64,000 bases of DNA from Acidimangrovimonas sediminis (GCF_002871005.1 NZ_PHSN01000013.1:124001-188000); one strand, 5' to 3'. Numbered from the stretch's first letter, positions 8,743-19,888 are shown. The notes: a model not told the origin generated them from the sequence alone. Numbers and translations: made by a program.

Positions 8743-10131
8743 TCACGCCCCCCTGGGCGAGGCGAGCAGCCAGAGCCCGAACAGCGTATAGGCGACCATG
8801 AAAGTTGCCAATGGAATCTGACTGATCGCCGCTTTCCTGTGCGACCGGTGAAGACCGACGGCCAGCGCATGCGACATCGCGATCGCCACTACGTGGCCGA
8901 TCACGACGGCGCCAGCCTCCGCGAGGAAGATCACCCGCACCGTGTCGACCGTGTTGAAGAAGCCGGTGGTGACGTAGAGCCCTGCCGTGCCGAAAAGGTT
9001 CCAGCCAAGGCCCAGCGGATCGCTGGCGGTGCGGATCGTGTACTGAATGTCGACGAGAAAGCTCGGCATGTAGTGGGCGAAGTGATACCCCAGCGCGATC
9101 GGCAGGATCGCCGGGGCGAGGCGTCGGAAGGACGTGGCGAAGGTTCCAGGCGCCCCCGCCAGCTGCGCCCCCAGCCAGACCGTCGCGGCAAAGACGGCGG
9201 TCAGTGCCGCGCAGGCCCCCACCAACCCCCAGAGGTTCTGTGCCACCACGGCCGATCGTCCGCCGAATTCCAGCGGGTTCTGCCCGATCCAGCCAAGCCA
9301 CAGGAAGGTCTCGTTCAGGCCGTCGAAGCTGCCGACCGCCAGCGCGACCAGCATGGTCACCGCCAGCGCCACGGGCGGCGGCGCGAACCGCAGGTAGCGC
9401 CAGCCGGGCAGGCCCAGCCGCCAGCGCCCCCGCGCCTTGGACACGGCGGCAAGGCGCGCGTAGTTCGTCATCAGCACCGTGAGCCCCTCGGCCCGGCGCC
9501 GCCATTTGGGCCCGAATACCACCATGCCGGCGAAGTGCACCGCCCAGTAGATCGCCACCATCGGGGCGAGCTGATCGGGATCGGCGGGCGCCGGATGGGC
9601 CAGCAGCACCGCCGCGAAGGCCAGGAAGCTGGCAAGCCCCGGCCAATGCCCCAGCCAGCGGGGATAGCGCAGCAACGGCCGGGCGCCCAGCCGCCGGACA
9701 AGTGCGTAGGGGCCGCTCCATGGGTTCACCCAGCGCCAGATATCGCCGACGATCCCCTGCCAAAGCACGATGGCGACCCAGAACACCGTCCAGACCGCCT
9801 GCGGCAGCGGGTTCCGGACCGGCGTCTCGGGGCCGATCTCGCCGATCACGCACAGAAGGCCCAGGGCAAGGAAGACGGCGGCCGAGGTCCACAGCGGCCC
9901 CGCGCCGCCGCGGCCACCACTGCGACCAAGGGCAAGCGGTCTGAACAGCGAAAGCGCCCAGCGGTCGGGCAGGACCGAAACCAAGAGCACGGTCAGCACG
10001 ACGCTTGCCACGCCCCCCGCCACGTAGAACCCGGTCGGCAGCAACAGCACCACCGCCTGTTCCGAGGCATGCGCCGCCGCCCGCCCCGGCAGGGCGATCA
10101 GCGGCAGGAGGAGGCAGAGCACACGCGGCAT
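8743..10131 (-). CDS. polytopic membrane protein of unknown function
   Basis: A 462-residue protein starting with a cleavable-looking signal (MPRVLCLLLPLIALPGRAAA) and about ten to twelve further hydrophobic segments. Conserved-looking polar points inside the membrane part are GYHFAHYMPSFLVD, NPWSGPYAL and WLGWIGQNP. The ATG at 10131 is preferred, since the longer frame starts with an Arg-rich non-membrane leader. I do not recognise the family: it resembles uncharacterised multispanning proteins of Rhodobacteraceae. It sits 40 nt after a MOSC gene on the same strand. Confidence 0.6.
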   Translation of the reverse strand: MPRVLCLLLPLIALPGRAAAHASEQAVVLLLPTGFYVAGGVASVVLTVLLVSVLPDRWALSLFRPLALGRSGGRGGAGPLWTSAAVFLALGLLCVIGEIGPETPVRNPLPQAVWTVFWVAIVLWQGIVGDIWRWVNPWSGPYALVRRLGARPLLRYPRWLGHWPGLASFLAFAAVLLAHPAPADPDQLAPMVAIYWAVHFAGMVVFGPKWRRRAEGLTVLMTNYARLAAVSKARGRWRLGLPGWRYLRFAPPPVALAVTMLVALAVGSFDGLNETFLWLGWIGQNPLEFGGRSAVVAQNLWGLVGACAALTAVFAATVWLGAQLAGAPGTFATSFRRLAPAILPIALGYHFAHYMPSFLVDIQYTIRTASDPLGLGWNLFGTAGLYVTTGFFNTVDTVRVIFLAEAGAVVIGHVVAIAMSHALAVGLHRSHRKAAISQIPLATFMVAYTLFGLWLLASPRGA

Positions 10132-10171
10132 GCCGCCGATGTTCGGCACGGTCCGCCCGATTGCAAGGATT

Positions 10172-10771
10172 TTAGCTGTTCCGCGCCTCGGGGAGATGCG
10201 TCCACGGCCGCTGGTCGGGGATGAACAGCCGCAAGGTGTCACCCGCCCGCAGCGTACCCGGGCGTTCGACCCAGGCTGTCACGCCCCGGCGCCCCGCCGC
10301 GGCGGTCTTGAACGTCTTGCCCACGCCCGGCATCAGTTTCTCGATCACCCGGGCCGGCAGGTTGCAGGGCCGGTTCTCCATGTCGACGATCAGCGTGCAG
10401 CCATCCGGCCCCTGCAAGCGCGACGAGGGCGGGAGACGGCTGAAATCCGGCAGCCCCTCCAGCACCATGCTCGCGCCCAGCCATTCCGGGTTCAGCGCGT
10501 CGATGCCCATGCGCTCCGCCGTCTCGGCCATCTCCTCGGCCGAGAGGACGGAAAGCTGCCGGACGTTGGCGATCTCGGTATCGCGGGGATGCAGGTCGAG
10601 CACGCGCGAATCCGAAGGCCGCGTGCGGCCGCCATGGGCCTCGCCCTCCGGTCCCGCGAAGCTTAGCGTCAACCTGTCGGCCGGGGCCGAATTCAGCGCC
10701 GCATCGCGGTCGGCGACCCGGCCGAGCCAGGTAATCCGGGCGGTGAACCCGGTGGCTTTCAGTGCAGGCAT
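10172..10771 (-). CDS. MOSC-domain protein
   Basis: A 199-residue protein covering one MOSC (molybdenum cofactor sulfurase C-terminal) domain. It has the N-terminal ARITWLGRV strand, a R-x-L-D-L-H-P-R-D stretch, the sulfur-carrier Cys in ENRPCNLP, and the C-terminal LRAGDTLRLFIPDQRPW barrel end. Free-standing MOSC proteins bind or transfer sulfur or Mo cofactor. The molybdenum enzyme XdhAB is encoded 40 kb away in the same window, but no direct link can be shown. Confidence 0.75.
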   Translation of the reverse strand: MPALKATGFTARITWLGRVADRDAALNSAPADRLTLSFAGPEGEAHGGRTRPSDSRVLDLHPRDTEIANVRQLSVLSAEEMAETAERMGIDALNPEWLGASMVLEGLPDFSRLPPSSRLQGPDGCTLIVDMENRPCNLPARVIEKLMPGVGKTFKTAAAGRRGVTAWVERPGTLRAGDTLRLFIPDQRPWTHLPEARNS

Positions 10772-10792
10772 TGGTTCTCCCCTGTTGAGGGG

Positions 10793-11569
10793 TCAGACCG
10801 TAAGCGTGAAGAACACCCGCCGGAAGGGGAAAAGCACCCCGCCGTCGTCAAGCGGCGGATAGGCCACTGACAGCGCCTCTTCATAGGCCGCGACGAATTC
10901 GTCCTGCGCGTCGGGGTCGAGCCTTTCAAGGAACGGGCGCATCGCCGTGGATTCGGTGAAGTGCCGCACGGGATGCCCCGCACCCGCGGGCGCGAGGCGC
11001 TGGACATAGTCGCTTTCCCAGGCGGTCACGGCACCCAGCGGTGCCAGCATGCGCCAGTATTCCTCGGCCGGGGCGACCGGGGCGACCCAGTCGGTGAAAT
11101 CGAAGATCTCGGGGAAGAGATGCACCGCGATGTCGCGCAGGAACCGGTGCGAAGGCGCCGCGTACTGGCGCGGCATCTGCACCGCCAGCACCCCGCCGGG
11201 GGCCAGCATACCCGCCAGCCGAGGCATCAGCGCCCCGTGATCCGGCAGCCAGTGCAGCGCGGCGTTGGAAAAGATCAACGCCGGCGCCTCGTCCGGCTGC
11301 CATGCCGCGATGTCGGCCTGCGTCAACTGGGCATAGACCCCACTTCCTTCCGCCTTCTCCAGCATCGCGGGAGAGGCGTCGACACCGATCAGCGGACGGT
11401 CGGAATAGCGGGCCGCCAGCACCGGCCCGACCACGCCCGCGCCGCAGCCCAGGTCGACCACCGGCCCCGGCGGCAGGCTGCCTACCTGCGCCACGAGATC
11501 CAGCGCGGGGCGCAGGCGCAACCCCTCGAACCGTGCATAGAGACCCGGATTCCAATCGCTGCCGGCCAT
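10793..11569 (-). CDS. tam: class I SAM methyltransferase, trans-aconitate 2-methyltransferase-like
   Basis: A 258-residue protein with SAM motif I VVDLGCGAGVVGPVLA and the Tam-specific N-terminus DWNPGLYARFEGLRLRPA, then FSNAALHWLPDH and GGVLAVQMP. Tam methylates trans-aconitate, an inhibitor of aconitase. The ATG at 11569 has AGGGGAG six bases upstream and is preferred over a TTG at 11590. A perfect palindrome lies 21 nt upstream of this start and suggests repression at the promoter. Confidence 0.75.
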   Translation of the reverse strand: MAGSDWNPGLYARFEGLRLRPALDLVAQVGSLPPGPVVDLGCGAGVVGPVLAARYSDRPLIGVDASPAMLEKAEGSGVYAQLTQADIAAWQPDEAPALIFSNAALHWLPDHGALMPRLAGMLAPGGVLAVQMPRQYAAPSHRFLRDIAVHLFPEIFDFTDWVAPVAPAEEYWRMLAPLGAVTAWESDYVQRLAPAGAGHPVRHFTESTAMRPFLERLDPDAQDEFVAAYEEALSVAYPPLDDGGVLFPFRRVFFTLTV

Positions 11570-11590
11570 CAGGCGCTCCCCTTGCGACAA

Positions 11591-11604
11591 ATCTGTATAC
11601 AGAT
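11591..11604. promoter_or_regulatory. 14-bp perfect palindrome before tam, candidate operator
   Basis: ATCTGTATACAGAT is its own reverse complement, and a second GTATAC follows at 11605-11610. This tandem of GTATAC cores, 21-41 nt before the tam start, is what a GntR- or LacI-size dimer site looks like. The regulator is unknown. Confidence 0.45.
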
Positions 11605-11702
11605 GTATACCAAATGCAATTACGTCAATCCCCGTTCGGGGGCACGGATCCTACCAGAGATGGCACCACGGCTCTGGCCATGGCGGTTCGCCCCCGGACA
11701 TG

Positions 11703-11729
11703 AAAAAGGGCCGGAACGGATCCGGCCCC
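11703..11729 (-). terminator. rho-independent terminator of ftsH
   Basis: On the minus strand GGGCCGGA and TCCGGCCC form an 8-bp GC-rich stem with a short loop, followed directly by TTTTT. It lies about 24 nt after the ftsH stop and closes the tol-pal/tilS/ftsH run. Confidence 0.8.
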
Positions 11730-11752
11730 CCTCTTGTGGATTTTCGAACGCG

Positions 11753-13660
<1,908 letters not shown>

Positions 13661-13748
13661 GGAGGACCTCCTCTAGGGCAGGGGCGCGCGCGCCGCGCGG
13701 GGCCCCCGCCGGAAACTTTCCCATAAGATAGAGATTAGTCGGTGGGGT

Positions 13749-15026
13749 TCAATGCGATAAAAGCGTCGCAAGGAAATCTTCCCGTCCCTTTTCCGGCACC
13801 AGACGCCAGTCGCCGTGATCTCCCGGCGCGCCCGGCCCGGCCAGCGGCGCCGCGATCAGCGTCGTGCCGCGCCACAGTGCAGGCGCAGCGATCAGGCTGT
13901 CGCGCGGCAGCCCGGTCTCGCGCCAGCGCGGGCAGAGCGCCAGCCCGCCTTCCCCCAGCGCGGCAAGGTGCATGTCCTTGTCGGCGCTTCCTTCCAGCCG
14001 CCAGCGCCCATCCCAGGCGGCCCCGGGCGGGGCCGTCAGCCCGGCCACCGCGTGGGCTTCGCGGGTCAGGCGCAGGGTTTCGCCGCGGGGCAGCATCAGG
14101 CAACCCGAAAGGGTGGCCTTGCGCCCCTGCAGCGCGGCGCCGAGGGCCTCGGTCAACGCGGTCAGCCTGGGGCGGTAATCCGCCGAGGAAATCCAGCCCA
14201 GGGCATGCGCCACAAGCCGCAGCCGGGTCTCTTCCGGCGCCTGCACAAGCGCCGCGCGGTCGATCACGACGTCTCCCGCCTCGATCTGCACGGCATCTTC
14301 GGCCAGCCGCAGCGCCGCCGCCTCCAGCGCCGCCCGCGCCATCGCCATCCGCCCGGCAGTCGCGGCGAGGCCCCGGGCATCGACCCCCAGCGGCGCCAGG
14401 AGCGCCAGCGCCTGGCGCGCCCGCACCCGGTCATAGGCCGGGTCGTCGTTGGTCGGATCCTCGGCCCATTTCAGCCCCCGTGCCTCCAGCACCGCGCGCA
14501 GCCGCGCCCGGGTCACCCTGAGCAGCGGACGGAGCCAGAGCATGCGGCCGGAGCGCCGCACCGGCGCCATCGCCGACAGCCCGTCGACACCCGACCCGCG
14601 CGCCAGCCGCATCAGCACGGTCTCGGCCTGATCGTCGAGGGTATGCCCCAGCGCGACCGCCGCCGCCCCCTGACCCAGCGCCCAGCCGGCAAGCAGGGCA
14701 TAGCGGCCCCGCCGGGCGGCGTCGGACAGGTTGCCCCGACCATCCCAGTCCCGCCACCGCAGCGTCTGGTGCGGGATGCCCAGCCCGGCGCAGACGCGGG
14801 CCACCATCGCCGCCTCCTCCGCCGCCTCTGGGCGCAATCCGTGGTCGACCGTGGCCACCGTCAGGGCGGTGCCGTGCGACGCGGCCCAGTCGTGCAGAAG
14901 ATGAAGAAGGGCGAGGGAATCCCCCCCGCCCGAAACCGCGACGCCAAGGCACGCGGGCGCCCGATCAAAGGCCTCGGCCATGGCCGAGGCCAGCGCGACC
15001 CCGGGCGCGGCCGCGCCGTCGGTCAC
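13749..15026 (-). CDS. tilS: tRNA(Ile)-lysidine synthase TilS
   Basis: A 425-residue protein with the N-type ATP pyrophosphatase loop SGGGDS (32-37), the downstream DHGLRPEA and HTLDDQAETVLMRLARGSG motifs of TilS, then a variable C-terminal part. TilS converts C34 of the CAU-anticodon tRNA-Ile to lysidine with ATP and lysine, and is essential for AUA decoding. Its start overlaps the cpoB stop by 4 nt, coupling it to the tol-pal cluster. Confidence 0.93.
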   Translation of the reverse strand: MTDGAAAPGVALASAMAEAFDRAPACLGVAVSGGGDSLALLHLLHDWAASHGTALTVATVDHGLRPEAAEEAAMVARVCAGLGIPHQTLRWRDWDGRGNLSDAARRGRYALLAGWALGQGAAAVALGHTLDDQAETVLMRLARGSGVDGLSAMAPVRRSGRMLWLRPLLRVTRARLRAVLEARGLKWAEDPTNDDPAYDRVRARQALALLAPLGVDARGLAATAGRMAMARAALEAAALRLAEDAVQIEAGDVVIDRAALVQAPEETRLRLVAHALGWISSADYRPRLTALTEALGAALQGRKATLSGCLMLPRGETLRLTREAHAVAGLTAPPGAAWDGRWRLEGSADKDMHLAALGEGGLALCPRWRETGLPRDSLIAAPALWRGTTLIAAPLAGPGAPGDHGDWRLVPEKGREDFLATLLSH

Positions 15027-15997
15027 TGGCAGCCGAGGGTCTGGCGCGCCGCCGCCGCGTCGTTCACCGCCGACGAGGCCGGGTAGCGCACCTTGACCTG
15101 CCCCAGCGTGACGCAGGCGTCCTGGGTCTGGCCCAGCTTGCCCAGCGAGATCCCAAGCTTGGTCAGCGCATCGGGCGCGCGCACGCCGTCGGGCGAGCCC
15201 GAGAAACTGTTGAGATAGGCGCGCGCGGCATCGGCCGTCTTACCCATCGCGGTCAGCGCCTGGCCACGGTAGAAATGCGCCTGCCCGGTCAGCGGACCGG
15301 CGGTATAGGTCTGCGTGAAGGTGCCAAACAGGTTCGCGGCCTGCTGGTAGTCACCCTTGTCCAGCGCCGCCTTGGCCTTGTCGAAATCGGCCTGCTCGCC
15401 GACCGCGAGATCAGGGGCATTGCCGCTGTCGGCGGTCTCGTTCGGGCTGGTCCCGCTCGCACCGCCGGCCGCGGCACCGCCGCCGCCCTGGCTGTCGTCG
15501 CTGGCGGTCAGGCCCAGCTTCGGCTGTTTCTTGAGCTTGGCGATATCGCAGCCCTTCTCAAGCTCGCACAGACGAAAGTTCAGATCGTCGATGCGCCGGC
15601 TGCCGTCGGAGACCACGACCTGAAGCCGGTGCTGGATCTCTTCGGTCTGGTTCGTCAGCTGCTGAAGCTGCGCGGTGATCGCGTCCAGACGCTCCTGCGC
15701 GCTGCCCGAGGCGGGGGCCGGCTGGCCACCGGCGCCGCCGGAGTTCAGCTCGCGCTTCAGCCCCTCGATCTGGCCGTTGAGGCCGCTCAGCTCCTTGCGG
15801 ATCGAGGCCAGCGTCTGGGCGCGGTCCGAGGCGGAGGGCGCCCCGCCCTGGCTCTGGGCCAGCACGGGACCAGCCACGACACCCGCCCCCGCCACGCCAA
15901 GAAGCGTGACGAGCGCGAGACCCGCAAGCCGGCCCGCACGGGTGCGGACAGGCGGCCGGGCCGACGGTTTCGGGGGCATCTGCCGGGTCCCGCTCAT
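15023..15997 (-). CDS. cpoB: cell division coordinator CpoB (YbgF)
   Basis: A 324-residue periplasmic protein. After a positively charged N-terminus and a hydrophobic signal (LAGLALVTLLGVAGAGVVAGP) comes a coiled-coil stretch (about residues 55-130, rich in Q/L/E) and a C-terminal TPR region (ADFDKAKAALDKGDYQQAAN; GQAHFYRGQALTAMGKTADA). CpoB links Tol-Pal action with peptidoglycan synthesis at the septum. It lies 11 nt after pal and overlaps tilS. The ATG at 15997 gives a complete signal peptide. Confidence 0.9.
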   Translation of the reverse strand: MSGTRQMPPKPSARPPVRTRAGRLAGLALVTLLGVAGAGVVAGPVLAQSQGGAPSASDRAQTLASIRKELSGLNGQIEGLKRELNSGGAGGQPAPASGSAQERLDAITAQLQQLTNQTEEIQHRLQVVVSDGSRRIDDLNFRLCELEKGCDIAKLKKQPKLGLTASDDSQGGGGAAAGGASGTSPNETADSGNAPDLAVGEQADFDKAKAALDKGDYQQAANLFGTFTQTYTAGPLTGQAHFYRGQALTAMGKTADAARAYLNSFSGSPDGVRAPDALTKLGISLGKLGQTQDACVTLGQVKVRYPASSAVNDAAAARQTLGCQ

Positions 15998-16008
15998 GGC
16001 CCTGCGCC

Positions 16009-16551
16009 TCAGCTGTTGCCGCCGTTCGACAGCACCGTCACGGCGCGACGGTTCTGGGCGTAGCAGCGCTCTTCCGCGCAAAGCGCGATCGGGCGTTCCT
16101 TGCCGTAGCTGATGGTCTTCATCCGGGCGGCCGGGATGCCGTGGGCGTTGAGGAATTCCTGCACCGCGCTGGCCCGGCGGGCGCCAAGCGCGAGGTTGTA
16201 TTCCCGCGTGCCGCGTTCGTCGGCGTGACCTTCGACGATGATCCCGAAGTCCGAGTTCTCCTTCAGCCACTGCGCCTGGGCCGCGAGGATCTGCTGCGCC
16301 TCGGGGGTCAGGGTCGACTGGTCCTCGTTGAAGTGCACGGTGTCACCGACACGCTGATTGAAGAAGGCGACCGAATGCGGGTTGTTGACGTCGCCAAGCG
16401 CGGCGGACGAGATGCCGTTCGCGCCGTTCATCCCGTTCATGCCGTTGGCACCGCCGGGACCCATGCCGTTCTTGTAGCGGTCGGGGTTGTTACAGGCGGC
16501 AAGACCGAGCGCTGCGACAAGCAGCAGGGCGGTGGTGATCTGGCGTTTCAT
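16009..16551 (-). CDS. pal: peptidoglycan-associated lipoprotein Pal
   Basis: A 180-residue lipoprotein. It has a signal peptide with lipobox LAAC (first residue of the mature form is Cys), a Gly/Asn/Met-rich linker (NGMNGMNGANG) and an OmpA-like peptidoglycan-binding domain with GHADERGTREYNLALGARRA. It anchors the outer membrane to peptidoglycan and is moved by TolB. The start at 16551 was chosen because the signal peptide starts there, with a GGGAAAG-type site upstream. Confidence 0.95.
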   Translation of the reverse strand: MKRQITTALLLVAALGLAACNNPDRYKNGMGPGGANGMNGMNGANGISSAALGDVNNPHSVAFFNQRVGDTVHFNEDQSTLTPEAQQILAAQAQWLKENSDFGIIVEGHADERGTREYNLALGARRASAVQEFLNAHGIPAARMKTISYGKERPIALCAEERCYAQNRRAVTVLSNGGNS

Positions 16552-16575
16552 CTGGGAAAGTCCCTCTGACTGTTC

Positions 16576-16640
16576 GTGCCTCTTTGGCACCTTGATAGCA
16601 AATCCGCCGGGTCTTGGGAACGCGCCCCCGGCGGGCGCGT
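16576..16640. other. two stem-loops between tolB and pal
   Basis: GTGCC-TCTTT-GGCAC (16576-16590) and ACGCGCCC-CCGGC-GGGCGCGT (16620-16640) are inverted repeats in the 112-nt gap. There is no T-run, so they are unlikely to be full terminators. They may stabilise mRNA ends and help give Pal, an abundant lipoprotein, a higher level than TolB. Confidence 0.4.
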
Positions 16641-16663
16641 CGGTAAGGTGTCAGCGATCGGCC

Positions 16664-18013
16664 CTAGGGCAGCAGCGGCCCCCAAGATGGGTCGGAGGCA
16701 TCGCCCGGCGTCGGCACCTTCTTGAGGTTCCGGCCCGAGATGTCGACGGAATAGACCGAGGGCGCGCCGTTTTCGCCCGCCGTCTCGCGGGTGAACATCA
16801 GGACGCGCCCGTTCGGCGCCCAGGTCGGCCCCTCGTCAAGGTAGGACGCGGTCAGCAGGCGTTCGTCGGAACCGTCGGTGCGCATTACGCCGATGTGGAA
16901 CCGGCCCTCGTTCTGCTTTGTGAAGGCGATCAGGTCGCCGCGCGGCGACCACACCGGCGTGGAATAGCGCCCGGCGCCAAAGCTGATGCGCGTCGCCGGC
17001 CCGCCGGTCGCCGGCATGATATAGACCTGCTGGGTGCCCGAGCGGTCGCTCTCGAACACGATCTGGCGGCCGTCGGGGGAATAGGACGGGCCGGTGTCGA
17101 TCGAGGGCGTATTGGTCAGCTGCGTGCGCTGCCCGGAATTGAGGTTGAGCGCGTAGAGATCGGTGTTGCCGCCCCGTTCGAGCGAGAACACGACCGTGTT
17201 TCCATCGGGTGAAAAACGCGGCGCGAAGGTCATCGTGCCCTGCTGGTCGTCCAGCACCTGGCTCTGCCCGGTGGCAAGGTTCATCACGTAGATCCTGGGC
17301 TCGCCGCTGGCGTAGGAGGTGTAGAGCACGCGCCGCCCGTCGGGCGAGAAGCGCGGCGCCAGAACGATCGTGTTGGCGGGCGTCAGGTACTGCAGGTTGG
17401 CGCCATCGTAATCCATGATCGCGAGGCGCTTCTTGCGGTCGGACCGCGGCCCGCTTTCCGAGACGAACACGACGCGGCTGTCGAAGTAGCCGCCTTCGCC
17501 AGTCACCCGGGAATAGACCGCGTCGGCCACCTTGTGCGCCATCCGCCGCCAGGTGCCTGTGGAGCCCGCGAATTGCAGGCCCTGCCCCAGCGGCTGGCCC
17601 GAGAAGACGTCGTAGAGGCGGAACTTGACGACGATCTGGTTGCCCTGGACCGTGACCGCCCCGGTCACCAGCGCCTGCGCGTTGATCGCCTTCCAGTCGG
17701 AATATTGCACCGGCGCGTCGAAGCTGGTGACGCGGCTGATGTAGGCGCTCGCCGGGATCTCGCGGAACAGGCCCGTGCCGGTCAGGTCGGCGCTGATCAC
17801 CCGGGTGATCTGGCCCGCGTAATCCTGCGCCGCGCCGTTTTCGGCGATGAACGAGGGCATCGCGAAGGGGATGGGTTCGATCACACCCTGGGTGATCTCG
17901 ATCTTGAGCGGGCCCTGCCCCGGCTTTTCCTGCGCCGATGCGGCGGCGCCGGTCAGCCCCAGGAAGGCGGCCGCCAGCGTGGCGGCAAGTCCGAGCGTTC
18001 TGAAAAGTCTCAT
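16664..18013 (-). CDS. tolB: Tol-Pal system protein TolB
   Basis: A 449-residue periplasmic protein. A signal peptide ends near [10 protein letters not shown], followed by the N-terminal TolB domain ([21 protein letters not shown] and AITGAVTV-like region), then a six-bladed beta-propeller with repeated FSPDG / YSPDG / WSPRGD motifs. It binds Pal and the TolA C-terminus. It lies between tolA and pal in the conserved order. The length is normal for alphaproteobacteria. Confidence 0.96.
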   Translation of the reverse strand: MRLFRTLGLAATLAAAFLGLTGAAASAQEKPGQGPLKIEITQGVIEPIPFAMPSFIAENGAAQDYAGQITRVISADLTGTGLFREIPASAYISRVTSFDAPVQYSDWKAINAQALVTGAVTVQGNQIVVKFRLYDVFSGQPLGQGLQFAGSTGTWRRMAHKVADAVYSRVTGEGGYFDSRVVFVSESGPRSDRKKRLAIMDYDGANLQYLTPANTIVLAPRFSPDGRRVLYTSYASGEPRIYVMNLATGQSQVLDDQQGTMTFAPRFSPDGNTVVFSLERGGNTDLYALNLNSGQRTQLTNTPSIDTGPSYSPDGRQIVFESDRSGTQQVYIMPATGGPATRISFGAGRYSTPVWSPRGDLIAFTKQNEGRFHIGVMRTDGSDERLLTASYLDEGPTWAPNGRVLMFTRETAGENGAPSVYSVDISGRNLKKVPTPGDASDPSWGPLLP

Positions 18014-18097
18014 CCTGACCTCATTGTCCCGGGGTTGAAGGATGCCCGAAGGCGGCGGCGACAGCGGGCGGCGTCCTGCGGGACCGGCGGGCGATCA

Positions 18098-19336
18098 TCA
18101 GCGCGACCTCATCTGTGCGGGGTTGAAGGTGATCTCGACGTTCTTCCACTGGTCGTATTTCGCGGCCGGCAGGTCGAACCCGTCCGCCCCGCAGAGGAAC
18201 ACCGCGCGCCGGGCCGCGTCGTAGGCCGCGCGCTGCGCGTCCGGCGACCCCTGCGTGGCCGAGACCTTGTGGACCGAGCCGGACTGAACCGTGCCGTCGG
18301 CGTTGAGCGAGAAGCCCACCACGACGGTCACATCCGCCGCGGCCGACCCCACGTCGACATACCAGCATTTCTGAACCGCAAGCGTCAGCCCCTCTTTCTC
18401 TGCCGAGGTCAACGGAGGCCCTTCGGCAGCGGTTCCATTGCCCTGCTCGCCCTTGGTCTCTCCCTCGGCGCCCTTGGCGCCGCTGGCCAGCGCCGCCGCG
18501 ACCGCGGCATCGACCGAATCCTCGACCTTCTTCTGAGGCTTCTTCTCGGCTTTCTTCGCGGGCTTTTTCTCGGGGGTCTTCTCCGGGGTCTTCTCCGCCG
18601 CCTTGGGTTTCTCCGGCGTCTTCTCAGGCGTCTTTTCCGGCGCCGGCTTGGCGGCCGGGCGCGGCCGGTTCTCGGGGCGCGGGCTCGCGGCAGGCGCGTG
18701 GTTGGCGGGGGCCGCGTTTTCCTTGGCGGTGTTCTCCTCGGTCGCGATGCGGCTCGCGGCCTCCTTCGGCGCCGCCTCTTCCTTGGGCTTCTGGGGCTTT
18801 TGCGGCGGGGCGTCGGCCTTCTTCTCGACCGCCTGCTGCTTCTTCGGCGCCTCCTTGGCGTCGGTCTTGGGCGCGGGCGTCGGCGCGACCCGGTCGACCT
18901 TGCGGGTCTCGGGCTTCTCGCTGACCTTGGGGGCGGGCGGCGTGGGCGGCGGCGCGGGCGCCTTGTCGGGCACCGGCGGCGCATCCGGCGCGGCGGGCGT
19001 CGCCTCGGGCTTGGGCTCGGGCTTCGGCGTGGGGACAGGCTTGGGCGCCGGCGCCGGCTTGGGCTCTGGTTTGGGTTCCGGCTTGGGCGCCGCCTTCGGT
19101 TTGGGTGAAGCGGTCGGCGCCAGCGCCTTCGGCGTCGCGACATCCGTCTTCGGCGTCGCCGGCGGCGCCGAGGAAGACGCGGTCAGCGCCTGGAACTGGT
19201 CCGGGCTGAGGAGCGACACGTTGGCCACGCTGACCGCCGGGTTTTCGTGCGACTGCCAGAACCAGCCGCCGAACAGCACCCAGAGGATCAGGACCACATG
19301 CCCGACACCCGAAATGATGTAGCCCTTGTTTTCCAT
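18098..19336 (-). CDS. tolA: Tol-Pal system protein TolA
   Basis: A 412-residue protein. One N-terminal transmembrane helix (about residues 6-26, GYIISGVGHVVLILWVLFGG) is followed by a very long Pro/Ala/Lys/Glu-rich region (about 60-290, with K-P-E-P-K and P-E-K-T repeats) and a C-terminal TonB/TolA-like globular domain (LTLAVQKCWYVDVGS onward). It spans the periplasm and passes proton-motive energy from TolQR to TolB/Pal. The low-complexity region explains many spurious frames on the other strands. Confidence 0.92.
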   Translation of the reverse strand: MENKGYIISGVGHVVLILWVLFGGWFWQSHENPAVSVANVSLLSPDQFQALTASSSAPPATPKTDVATPKALAPTASPKPKAAPKPEPKPEPKPAPAPKPVPTPKPEPKPEATPAAPDAPPVPDKAPAPPPTPPAPKVSEKPETRKVDRVAPTPAPKTDAKEAPKKQQAVEKKADAPPQKPQKPKEEAAPKEAASRIATEENTAKENAAPANHAPAASPRPENRPRPAAKPAPEKTPEKTPEKPKAAEKTPEKTPEKKPAKKAEKKPQKKVEDSVDAAVAAALASGAKGAEGETKGEQGNGTAAEGPPLTSAEKEGLTLAVQKCWYVDVGSAAADVTVVVGFSLNADGTVQSGSVHKVSATQGSPDAQRAAYDAARRAVFLCGADGFDLPAAKYDQWKNVEITFNPAQMRSR

Positions 19337-19347
19337 TCTCCGCCGGC

Positions 19348-19887
19348 CTAGCCGCCGTTACTTCCGCTGCCCGCGGCGCCGGACGCGCCACCACCGTTCG
19401 CGCCGCCACCGTTCGGACCACCGCCGAAGCTGGGCCCGTTCGAGTCGGTCACGAGGCCGATGTCGTGGAAGCCCGCGGCGTTGAGCGCGCCCATCACCTG
19501 GGCGACCCGGTCATAGGTGATCTTGCCGTCGGCCCGCAGGTAAAGCTTGTCGTCCTTGCGCTCCGACGCGATCGACCTGAGCCGCGGGATCAGCTGGTCC
19601 TGCTGCACCTCGGTCTTCTGCACCATGATCTTGCCGTCCTCGGTGAGGGTCACCGTCAGCGGCTCTTCCTTCTCCGTCGGCAGCGCGGTGGCCGCCGTCT
19701 TGGGCAGCTGCACCGGCACGCCCACGGTCAGAAGCGGCGCCGAGACCATGAAGATGATCAGCAGCACCAGCATCACGTCGACCATCGGCGTGACGTTGAT
19801 CTCGGCCATGGCGTGCGAACGGCCGGTGCGGCGCCTGCGTCCGCGCCGACCCGAGCCTCCGCCCCGGTTGACGACACCCCCGGCCAT
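19348..19887 (-). CDS. tolR: Tol-Pal system protein TolR (ExbD family)
   Basis: A 179-residue protein. After a cytoplasmic Arg/Gly-rich N-terminus comes AEINVTPMVDVMLVLLIIFM, the single transmembrane helix with the proton-path Asp (VDVMLVLLIIF), then a periplasmic domain. The last 25 residues are Gly/Asn/Ala-rich (GGGPNGGGANGGG), unusual but consistent with a flexible tail. It forms the energising stator with TolQ, one base away. Confidence 0.95.
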   Translation of the reverse strand: MAGGVVNRGGGSGRRGRRRRTGRSHAMAEINVTPMVDVMLVLLIIFMVSAPLLTVGVPVQLPKTAATALPTEKEEPLTVTLTEDGKIMVQKTEVQQDQLIPRLRSIASERKDDKLYLRADGKITYDRVAQVMGALNAAGFHDIGLVTDSNGPSFGGGPNGGGANGGGASGAAGSGSNGG

Positions 19888-19888
19888 C

